Positions 1-8,600 of a stretch of DNA of 64,000 nt are shown piece after piece (the first letter of the stretch is position 1; every line of letters starts with the position of its first letter). This stretch comes from Phlyctochytrium arcticum. Lineage: Eukaryota; Chytridiomycota; Chytridiomycetes; Chytridiales; Chytridiaceae. A program made the position numbers and the translations under genes. Below the pieces are notes generated by a model. That model was not told where the DNA came from, did not search any database, and saw nothing but the letters and a program-made list of their open reading frames with translations. The stretch spans positions 248,001 through 312,000 of the forward strand of contig JAHLKI010000009.1 of assembly GCA_025602905.1 (NCBI GenBank), in the 5' to 3' direction.

Positions 1-2
1 GC

Positions 3-690
3 CGCTCAGTCGGCTTGAACATTGTGCTTCCATTTGAGCAACACCCTAACCCATATATCACTCCGGAGGTACGTGGACCATAAAAAAGAGACTACCACTT
101 ATGATGGTACCAAAGCTGATCTCAAAATTTATTCAGCTTTGCTTCAACTTTCACTACTTTTGTGAGTTTGACAATGGATTCAACCTCTAGATACAAATTT
201 CCTGATATGATCTTGATAGCAATGCGTAAAATGCACTTTCTTGGTCGCGCGCGTGCCCTCGTTGCATTTCCAGGTATGGCTCTTTTTAGAGGTGAACAGA
301 GTGGCTGGGATAACATTTTTCGAATGAAGGTGGATGGGGCACCATGGATGAGCTTTTTGAGGCTCTCACCTTGATTCAAACCAAAAAGATGGCGCCCATA
401 CCCGTGATCTTATTTTGCAAAGCTTGGTGGGATAAAATCGTGGATTTCCCAAACATGTTGGAAGAGGTGCGCCAAAGACCCATTTTGGCTCAACACAAAT
501 GCAGGAAGGTTAATATGGATTTTCTAGGGAGTCATTTCAGACCAGGATCTCAGTTTATTCTCGTACGCCGAGACTCCCGAAGAAGGTAAGTTGTTCTTCG
601 ATTTGCATTTACATCCAGACAAACATCTCATCATCGGGGACAGCTTGGGAGCACATTTCCAAGTTTTATCAGGGCCCTCACTTGCCCTAA
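3..690 (+). CDS. LOG / TIGR00730-family Rossmann-fold protein, 3' part (5' end outside window)
   Basis: Partial gene; the start lies upstream of the window. Proteins of this family (annotated as 'lysine decarboxylase' or cytokinin-riboside phosphoribohydrolase LOG) bind nucleotides in a Rossmann fold. Exon 3-68 reads SVGLNIVLPFEQHPNPYITP; the next exon ends at 273 with RKMHFLGRARALVAFPG. After an intron (274-329), exon 330-466 gives G-W-G-T-M-D-E-L-F-E-A-L-T-L-I-Q-T, completing the PGGxGTxxE signature. Introns 467-527 and 586-643 follow, then exons 528-585 (GVISDQDLSLFSYAETPEE) and 644-690 (AWEHISKFYQ..., stop TAA 688-690). Oddity: the 3-68 exon ends in phase 0 at a good GT donor (69), but every nearby AG acceptor (136, 166, 190) leaves the following exon out of frame, so a frameshift, a sequence error or an unrecognised intron border lies between 69 and about 195. 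The family assignment is firm; the substrate is unknown. Confidence 0.85.
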
Positions 691-837
691 ACGCACATCC
701 TCAAATTTCTTGGCATCGGCTACCATGGACAGTGATACATTTTGAATTAGTTCTAATATGAAACCTGAGGGGAATGTTGTGCTTTCATGCCAAATTTGGA
801 ACTTAATCAGGAACTAGTGGAGATTTGTTTTGTTTTC

Positions 838-1000
838 GACTTGCACATGCTAATGTATGTTAAATGTTACTCGGTAACAGGACCCTTAGTTCCCTGAAAG
901 TATTTTGACTTGAAACATCAAGGATGTGCAATTACGGATCCGCCCGGATTGAGGGTTACTGCTGGGTGTACCTTATCGCTAAAAATGTATTGACAATTTT
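838..1000 (+). repeat. diverged direct repeat, copy A
   Basis: Shares several blocks in the same order with 3898-4040: GACTTGC, AATGTAT-TTAAA-GTTA, ACTCGGTAACA followed by GACCCT, then GGATTGAGGGTT or GAATTGAGGGTT, then CCTTATC-CTAAAA. Both copies lie 80-150 bases after a stop codon. No open frame runs through either copy. It could be an old short mobile element or a trace of a tandem gene duplication. Confidence 0.6.
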
Positions 1001-1672
1001 TTTGGGGGAAACTTGGCTTTATGGCCGAAAATGCCGGATTACCCGGAAATGGCGGGAAGAGCATACGTTTCTTTTGGAATGATCTTGCTCAGGCACAATA
1101 GTGGCCATCTGCAGATGCCATACTGCGTTACTTGCAATTTCTATATTACATTTCCATTCCTCTTCTCTAATATCACCATTCCACCCCTCATCTGTGATAG
1201 TATCCTGTCTATCAGCGAATATATTCCAATTTTCCAACCTAAATTGGACTGATAGTTGCCACGGCATCGCCCCGGGGGGAGGGGGGGGGGCGTTTATGTG
1301 CGAGTTCTAGAGTGTTTTACTTGGCGGGAGATCTGTATACATACCCCCACAGCCAACACTCGGATACGTGTTTTGAAGCTCAACAGGGAGCGGACCCTGA
1401 AAGCTAAGAACGAGTGAAAGGCTTAGTCGCGCGTTTACCTTGGGCAAATGCGCCACCTCAGATCTCCGACCGTGCAAAACTGTATCGTTTCTTGTTTGTT
1501 TGCAGTTTTACAGGGTATTGACGAACTACATCTCATTCCTGGGAATCTTGTCTCCATGAGTTTTCTATTTGTAGCAAACATTTGTTTGCGCCAAGAGCAA
1601 AACATCCCTTGGCCCGAGTCTGCCTATGAAAAATGTAATGGAGACAGTCCAGATCGCCACCGAGGGGAAGGG

Positions 1673-1680
1673 ATATAAAA
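1673..1680 (+). promoter_or_regulatory. TATA-like box of the mucin-like gene
   Basis: ATATAAAA lies about 100 bases upstream of the ATG at 1781, a usual fungal spacing with a 5' leader of 60-80 nt. It follows a GC-rich stretch, and the leader between it and the ATG is C/A-rich. Confidence 0.5.
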
Positions 1681-1780
1681 GAAGCACTAGCGCCTGCTGT
1701 TCCCCCCGGCCAGATCTCATACTATACCCAGAGCAAGTCTTACGAGTATTCCACCCAGAACTTCTATACCAATACCCAAG

Positions 1781-3817
1781 ATGGTTAAACCATTCTTTCT
1801 CGCTCTGATCGGCGTTCTCGCTATCTCAACCGTTAGTGCCCAGACCCCGCAAACGGGCACTTACAAGCTGCTTGGACCTCTCACGGGCCCGTTGGCAAGT
1901 ACTCTTTCTGATTGCGACAAGGCTTGTTTGAGCAACCTTCAAGTTGGATCCAAATCCTCTGGCAACCTGCCCATGAAAGGCAAGGCCGATACACTTCCGG
2001 CCGGCTGTGAGTGCAACACCTTCAGTGTTGCAATTTCCGACACCGGTGTTATTTCGGCTCCCGCGATCCAGCTTGCCAAGGGCGGAGCGACCCTGGTGAT
2101 GAGCGGCAGCTACAGCCAGGGAATCGATCCACCCGCATCTTCTTCAGTGTCGTCCACTTCAACTACGTCCAAGTCGGCTTCACCCGCGCAGACCACTACC
2201 ACTACTACGACCGCCGCTGGAGCCACTACGAAAGTTGGTCAGGCAGATATCACCACTGTTCCCACCTCGGGATCTGCTGCTTCGTCTACTAGCGCTGGAG
2301 CGGCCGCGTCGCCCACATCCTCAGGTGCTGTCGGATCCTCTGTCTCTGGAGCTAGTCCTTCATCCACCCCCGCCGCTGCTACTACCCCAGGTGCTGCCGC
2401 ATCCACTGTCTCTGGAGCTAGTGCCTCGTCCACCCCCGCCGCTGCTACTACCCCAGGTGCTGCCGCATCCACTGTCTCTGGAGCTAGTGCCTCGTCCACC
2501 CCCGCCGCCGCTGCTACCTCAGGTGCTGCCGCATCCACTGTCTCTGGAGCTAGTGCCTCGTCCACCCCCGCCGCTGCTACTACCCCAGGTGCTGCCGCAT
2601 CCACTGTCTCTGAAGCTAGTGCCTCGTCCACCCCCGCCGCCGCTGCTACCTCAGGTGCTGCCGCATCCACTGTCTCTGGAGCTAGTGCTTCGTCTACCCC
2701 CGCCGCCGCTGCTACCTCGGGTGCTGCCGCATCCACTGTCTCTGGAGCTAGTGCCTCGTCCACCCCCGCCGCCGCTGCTACCTCAGGTGCTGCCGTATCC
2801 ACTGTCTCTGGAGCTAGTGCTTCGTCTACTCCGGCCGACGCTGCTACCTCGGGTGCTACCGCATCCACTGTCTCTGGAGCTAGTGCTTCGTCCACCCCCG
2901 CCGCCGCTGCCACGACCTCAGGTGCTGCCATATCCACTGTCTCTGGAGCTAGTGCTTCGTCCACCCCCGCCGCCGCTGCTACTACCTCGGGTGCTGCCAC
3001 ATCCACTGTCTCTGAAGCTAGTGCTTCGTCCACCCCCGCCGCCGCTGCTACGACCACGAGTGCAGGAGCTGCAACTTCGTCTACCAGTGCCGGCACAGCT
3101 TCTACTTCCGTTGCAACATCCTCTTCCACCACCACCACTACTACCACCAGTGCCGCCGCCGCTTCTACTTCCGTTGCAACATCCTCTTCCACCACCACTA
3201 CCACCAGTGCCGCCGCCGCTTCTACTTCCGACGCATCATCCTCTTCCACCTCCACCTCCACCTCCACCACCAGTGCCGCCGCCGCTTCTACTTCCGACGC
3301 AGCATCCTCTTCCACCTCCACCTCCACCACCAGCACCAGTGCCGCCGCTGCTTCTACTTCCGATGCAGCATCGTCTTCCACCTCCGCCGCTGATACCACA
3401 ACTAGTGCCGCCACTTCTTCTACTTCCGACGCAGCATCGTCTTCTACCACCACCACCACTACTACCACTACTACCACTACCCAAGACCCTGCTACTACTA
3501 CAGAGATGTCTAGCTCCACGGTCGAGACCACAACGACTCAAGCTGCTACCACAACCACTGAAGCTGGGGGCGGTGCAATGAAGCGTCGCTTGAACCGTCG
3601 CAGCGAGCGTGTCCTGTACAAGCGTCAGTCTGGAGCCTCTACCTTCAGCGTTACTCTCGGCTCTGGTGCCAACACCCTGACTGCTACCTACGAGCGCGTG
3701 AGCGCTGATGCCGGCGGTCTTCCCGTTAGCAGTGCTTTCCGACAGGCGCGTGGATCTTCGCTCTCTGCCATCGTCGGTGCTTGCTTGGCCATCTTGGCTG
3801 GAATCTTCATGTTCTAG
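1781..3817 (+). CDS. secreted Ser/Thr/Ala-rich mucin-like, probably GPI-anchored, cell-surface protein
   Basis: Single exon, 678 residues. It starts with a clear signal peptide (hydrophobic residues 4-18, cut near SA-Q at about 20/21). Residues 21-115 form a compact cysteine-containing domain (CDKAC and GCEC motifs). The rest is low complexity: eleven copies of a 22-23-residue unit, G/E-ASASSTPAAAATSGAAxST-V-S, cover about residues 190-425. Five or six Thr/Ser/Ala blocks (TSVATSSSTTTT...SAAAAS) follow to about 565. After a dibasic stretch (RRSER...YKRQ, about 610-618) comes a short domain, STFSVTLGSGANTLTATYE, that partly resembles the N-terminal TFSVAISDTG segment. The C-terminus is hydrophobic after a small-residue region, as in GPI signals. 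The Thr/Ser content predicts heavy O-glycosylation and a cell-wall or zoospore-surface role (inferred). The repeat unit length is a multiple of three, so other frames are also open here; they are shadows. Confidence 0.85.
   Translation: MVKPFFLALIGVLAISTVSAQTPQTGTYKLLGPLTGPLASTLSDCDKACLSNLQVGSKSSGNLPMKGKADTLPAGCECNTFSVAISDTGVISAPAIQLAKGGATLVMSGSYSQGIDPPASSSVSSTSTTSKSASPAQTTTTTTTAAGATTKVGQADITTVPTSGSAASSTSAGAAASPTSSGAVGSSVSGASPSSTPAAATTPGAAASTVSGASASSTPAAATTPGAAASTVSGASASSTPAAAATSGAAASTVSGASASSTPAAATTPGAAASTVSEASASSTPAAAATSGAAASTVSGASASSTPAAAATSGAAASTVSGASASSTPAAAATSGAAVSTVSGASASSTPADAATSGATASTVSGASASSTPAAAATTSGAAISTVSGASASSTPAAAATTSGAATSTVSEASASSTPAAAATTTSAGAATSSTSAGTASTSVATSSSTTTTTTTSAAAASTSVATSSSTTTTTSAAAASTSDASSSSTSTSTSTTSAAAASTSDAASSSTSTSTTSTSAAAASTSDAASSSTSAADTTTSAATSSTSDAASSSTTTTTTTTTTTTQDPATTTEMSSSTVETTTTQAATTTTEAGGGAMKRRLNRRSERVLYKRQSGASTFSVTLGSGANTLTATYERVSADAGGLPVSSAFRQARGSSLSAIVGACLAILAGIFMF
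2348..3060 (+). repeat. coding tandem repeat, about 66-69 bp x 11
   Basis: Eleven head-to-tail copies of a 66-bp unit (69 bp in copies 9 and 10), built around GTCTCTGGAGCTAGTGC and the TCCACCCCCGCCGC block. Most neighbouring copies differ at a few positions. Interior copies are more alike than the edge copies, as expected for a repeat that expands and contracts by unequal exchange. All lengths are multiples of three, so the frame is kept. Confidence 0.9.
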
Positions 3818-4332
3818 TGGTCGCCTCATGTAGCAAACCCATCCCCCAATGAGTCCCTTGAAATTTTTGTTTTGTTCTCCCCACATGGAACTTTATTTGA
3901 CTTGCTAAAATGTATCTTAAACGTTATTACTCGGTAACAAGACCCTGATTTACCCGAACGTACTGTATTCTGCGCTTGAATTCCTGAATTGAGGGTTGCT
4001 GCCGGTATCCTTATCACTAAAACTATATTCTTTTTGAATATCAAGTTCGCATCAGCAAAACTCCCTGAAACTCCGACTCCTGACATCACCCGGGGCTTGG
4101 CGTGGCGTGGATTGGGCTGTGGGTGGCTGTGCACTTCATGCAGAATCACGTGTCGCCGGCGGCCGCCGTTTCACAGCGAAAGTGGCCTCCCAGCGCGCAA
4201 TCTGCAGAGCCGCATCGTCTCCTCCTTGGGCAACGACTTCCATATCCTCCTGCATCTACATACCTAGGCAACGCCCTTCTTGGCACCGTAGTCTGTACTT
4301 TCCCGTTATATCCTTCATCAAGTGAATCTCTC
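3818..4332. other. intergenic spacer, mucin-like gene to Rho1
   Basis: Contains repeat copy B and, closer to Rho1, an E-box-like ATCACGTGTC near 4145. No gene is seen. The last 190 bases are the presumed Rho1 promoter and leader. Confidence 0.5.
3898..4040 (+). repeat. diverged direct repeat, copy B
   Basis: Partner of 838-1000, starting about 80 bases after the stop codon of the mucin-like gene. Conserved blocks are TTACTCGGTAACA, GACCCT, GAATTGAGGGTT and CCTTATCACTAAAA. The two copies bracket the mucin-like gene. Confidence 0.6.
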
Positions 4333-5209
4333 ATGGCGGAACTACGCCGAAAGCTGGTTATTGTTGGAGACGGCGCCGGTGGTAAAACGTCCTTGTTGAT
4401 CCGATATTCGAAGAACAAGTTTCCCGAGGTAGGTGTATGATTTCCTTTTGAGAAGCAGCAGCCATTGCCGTATGGACACTATGGGAGGGAATGATAGGGC
4501 TCTGAGGGGCATGACCAAAAGATCTCTTGTCTTCCTTGCTGAACAATGATTAACATCTCATTTCGTCATTCCCCCTGTTTATCTTAGGAATATGTCCCGT
4601 AAGTAATGGTTGCTTCCTACTACCCCTAATCGGATGTGACTGACTGTGTGGCATAACGTTTGCAGAACTGTGTTTGAAAACTATGTTGCCGACGTAATCG
4701 TCGATAACCGCCACGTTGAGCTCGCTCTATGGGATACTGCCGGACAGGAAGATTACGACCGTCTCCGCCCTTTGTCCTATTCCGACTCCCATGTCATCCT
4801 TATTTGCTTTGCTATCGACTCCCCAGACTCTCTAGACAACGTTGAGACGAAATGGATCACGGAAGTTCTCCATTTCTGCGCTGGATTGCCTGTCCTGCTT
4901 GTCGGTTGCAAAATGGATCTGCGACATGATGGCCGGACAAATGAGAACTTGGCACGTCTTCGACAAACCCCTGTAACTTCTGAACAGGTATGCTCATAAG
5001 TGTAAATTAAACTGATTGGCGTGATCGTAACGGTTTGCCAGGGACACGCGATGGCTCAGAAAATTGGCGCTTATCGATACGTTGAGTGCAGTGCCAAGAC
5101 TGGTGAAGGTGTTACGCAGATATTTGAGCATGCGACCCGTGCGGCACTGGCTGTAAACTCCAAGCGAGGGGGTAACAAGAAGAAGAAGGAAAAGTGCACT
5201 TTGCTGTAA
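4333..5209 (+). CDS. RHO1: Rho1/RhoA-type small GTPase
   Basis: CDS join(4333..4428,4588..4598,4666..4987,5042..5209), in frame, 198 residues. Membrane-bound GTP switch that in fungi controls beta-glucan synthase, the cell-integrity kinase cascade and actin. Visible motifs: G1 loop GDGAGGKT; switch I EYVPTVFENYV; G3 [10 protein letters not shown]; the Rho insert region ([10 protein letters not shown]...); G5 ECSAKTG. It ends in a lysine-rich stretch and the CaaX box CTLL, whose final Leu predicts geranylgeranylation. Exon 2 is only 11 nt and encodes part of switch I. The residue after GDGA is Gly with GKTSLL following, where most Rho1 proteins have GDGACGKTCLL. The body matches Rho1 ([20 protein letters not shown]) better than Cdc42 or Rac. 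It converges tail to tail with the paladin gene. Confidence 0.93.
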
Positions 5210-5669
5210 AGCAGAGCACTCCTTTCGCGAGATTTTTGTGCCTTTGCAGATTCCCGCGTGCGGAATTTTGCCCTTGTATTTACCTGGATTAAGATTTCAA
5301 TTTTGGGGATACTGATATGGATTTCAGCATCATTGAATTCGATGTATCTCGGCATTGCCCTATTCCACGAAACTGCTCTCCGTTCACTCTTTTTACCTAT
5401 CAACAAGTGCCCTCCTCATCTTTTAATTTGTTCCGAAATCCTTTGTATTTAGGAATTCTCCCTCCCCAACTTTCCTCGGCGAATACTTTCGCATTACTAT
5501 GAGATAGATTGATGTATCCGGCCTCAGCTACTTTGTATTTTCTTCCTTTTTTGTTTCCTTTCCTTTTTGGCGGAGCTTGTGATCAACAATGTAACTTGTT
5601 TTAGATACAATCATTCGTTACAGATTTCTATAAAGCGTGTTGTCCTACTCATATTCTCGCCTTCACAAG
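5210..5669. other. convergent 3' spacer, Rho1 and paladin
   Basis: A/T- and pyrimidine-rich region between two convergent stop codons, presumably holding both 3' UTRs. No gene or structured element is recognised. Confidence 0.5.
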
Positions 5670-8600
5670 CTACTCCAAAGTCTGCAACTCGCGCTTGGCC
5701 AAATTAGCTATTTCTCTTCGTTCTCCGAGCCACGCACTGAAAGGAATAAGTTTGGCCAAGGGCTTGCCCGCAGGAGTTTTAGTACGCCCCGCTCCTGTAA
5801 TGGCACTGAAGCCCTTCTCCTCCATCTCCTGAACCGTCTGGGTAACGCTTTTTGCGGTCTCTTTCATGGTGGGCAACCCCAACTCCGGAACCTCTCCTGC
5901 CCACACTTCCAACAAGTATCCAGCAAAGACTATAAGGTAGAAATACCGGACAAGATAGTTGATGGCAATTTCCATCATTTTTTCCCTCTTCGGGTCACCG
6001 ATTCGAAGAGCTTCAACTCGTAGCTTGGAGTCGTAAACAGCAACTCGCAAGTTTTGAATGTGTTCGCAGGCATCAATGGCTCGGTCAGCGAGGCGTTTTG
6101 CAAGCTTTCCGTGCTGGAGCACAGCAACCAGCTGCAAGATGAGTTTGTATTCTCCCGAAGTATATCTCTGCCGAGCGATCGTGGCTTCATCTGGCAAGGG
6201 GGTGAGAGTGGTCGTAAGCGCAATTGGAGTGCCGGCAGATGAAGAAGCCCTCAACGCTAAATTCGATTTTGAAGTAGAATGTACCAAACCCATGGGTGTC
6301 GCCGGTGAGGACGGGAATATAATAGGGCGAACCGCACTCAGATGTCCAGAGACTTCATTCTCATCTTGATCAATGGATTTCTCATACTCAGAAAGAAGGG
6401 GTTGGTTTCCAATAACCATCTCCATCAGGCAGGTTATAACCATCCCTGTGGTAGTCCGTCCACGCCTGTTTATAGAAGCAAGATTTAATATAGTCTCAAG
6501 TATAAGTGAAAACGCCTGAAATACCCCATTTGACAGTTAAACATGATATCTGTTCCCTCCGAAACAGCAGTCAATCTTTCGACTAGACGATCAAAAACAT
6601 CCGGAATGGGAGCTTGCTCATCCGTTCTAGAATGCGATTTAAAGGAAGGAACACAGACGCAAATTGAGCAGTACTTACATTGGGAGTCGCATGTAATCGA
6701 CATGATACCCCTGAATTTGAATAGAGCCGTAGACCTCCTTCGGCGTTTGTATGTCCTCCTCTTTCACGGTTTCCCAAACTGGCTATTCGTCGGTTCAAAC
6801 TCATCAATACATGCAAGAATTCCGAAACACTCCCGGACGCACGAAACAACTTACCACAATGGAGAACCCCTTGGCATCCGCTTCCTCTTCGTGTAGCAGC
6901 ATACGCCCTCCGTACTGCTTGACCTCTGCGATGGCGTCCATTTTCATTTGGTATTCCATGGCTTCCACACGCTCATGTGTGATGCCAGTTGCCTCTAGAT
7001 TCTGAAAGCAATTGTAAGTAGCTTCATAATGATTTGTACATTTTAAGGGCAGGTGTACCTTCATGGGATCTTGGAACAACCGTAATACGTAAGGGCGGCC
7101 TGCTCAAGGATGGATTAGTGAGGAATTGTTCCGAATGGGGAGGCCAACGGTTCCGCTCACTGTTAATGTATAAAACGGGTTCCTCTCGCAAGCTTGTCCA
7201 AACCAGCTGCCGACTGCCCTCCGGGTCGGCCTGCACTTTTCGCAGGACATCCTTGACAGCTGATATCGTGGGCATGCCAATCCCGTAAACTGCTGATGCT
7301 TGGCTTGAACGGTCAATCGTCGAATCAGAAGCGATAATGCTCGAAACGGCCGAAGCGCTTTCAGAGGGGAGCGCACGGACGGTAGCTAGCGGGATTCGGC
7401 GATAGTTCGGCGCGCCTGTATAGAAAATTAGCAAGTTACAGTGAAATATTCTACTGAAAACCCCTCTACCATCAACCCGTTCAGTGAGCGACAGCTTCTG
7501 GGCACCCGGGAACATGTCATACTAGATGCACTTTGGTTAAACTCGTCTTGAAGAGATGACCTCTCAATGAAGGATAATTTACCTTCAATATGGTATTCTT
7601 CCCCAAGACTGCCCCGCTTCTCAGTTTGACAACTTGCAAGACCTCTGATGAGAGTGCCAAACCGTCGCCCGGGTCCATCCGCTCTACGGGTAAAATGGCT
7701 TCCATTCCATTCTGACAATCCATCATTGCGTCTTTCATTCCTGCGAACTCGGCGTGGCGGTCAACCCAGGTGGCAAACGAGGTCAGTTCGCTGTCCAAGC
7801 CGGGTTTGTTTTGATCCAAGTACGACGCGAAAGCGAGAAGAAGGAAATAGCGGCGTAGATTGAGCATTCCTTTTGAAAGAGCGGTGTTGCGAGTGCCGTT
7901 CTCTTCAGTCGACGTTTCAGCACGTAAACGAGCCTCCTCTATTGCTTCTCTCAAATTGTAATGTGCTCCGCATGCATCGATAAAGTCGTCAACAGTCTTC
8001 TTGCATTCCAACCCATTGCGGATAACCCGCATGAGAGAGTGTATAATCGCGTAATTCAATGGTGGGTTCACTTGCTTCGGGACAGTGGGTTTAATATTAC
8101 GAAGCCAGTGCAACACAAGGCAAGTAACCACTAAATAGTAGCACGGTCAGAGGAATATAAAGGAAAAATTCGGGATTCATGGCGAACCTGTCCCCGTCGT
8201 CGAACGACCCATTCCAATTTGGCAGTTCCTTCACAGAACATTAGATGACCTGCCATGTCGCATAGATGGTACCACGTACATTACTATAGCAGTGTTTTCA
8301 GGATCCACACTGCATATGAGCCGCCTCAGATCGTCAAAATCTACAGCACCTGGGGGCGATTCTGCAGTTACAGGCACGCGGTGGTATGCGATATTTACTG
8401 TCCGAGCTCGTTCTCTGGGCGATGAGCCACGCCGATTCAAAAACCGCGGTGTGGTGCCATCCATGGAAGATGGTCGACGAATTTCGCTGTGAGTACCGTC
8501 AATCTGCTCCTCTTGACGGACTAGGTCAAAAACCTCTTTTAAAGTTAACACATCAGTGGGCAGACAATCTTCCCACTGTGGAACTACGCTTCCATCGGAG

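Larger units (their letters stand above)
691..1780. other. intergenic spacer with diverged repeat copy A
   Basis: No convincing gene. Positions about 838-1000 hold one copy of a diverged direct repeat whose partner is at about 3898-4040. A G-rich run (about 1271-1290) is the only other conspicuous feature. The last 110 bases form the promoter of the mucin-like gene. Confidence 0.6.

Noticed and set aside
2235..3581. Long open frames in two other frames (448 residues on + and 430 on -) across the mucin-like gene
   Set aside because: They arise because the 66-bp repeat is a multiple of three and lacks stops in several frames; only the frame with signal peptide and GPI-type end makes sense.
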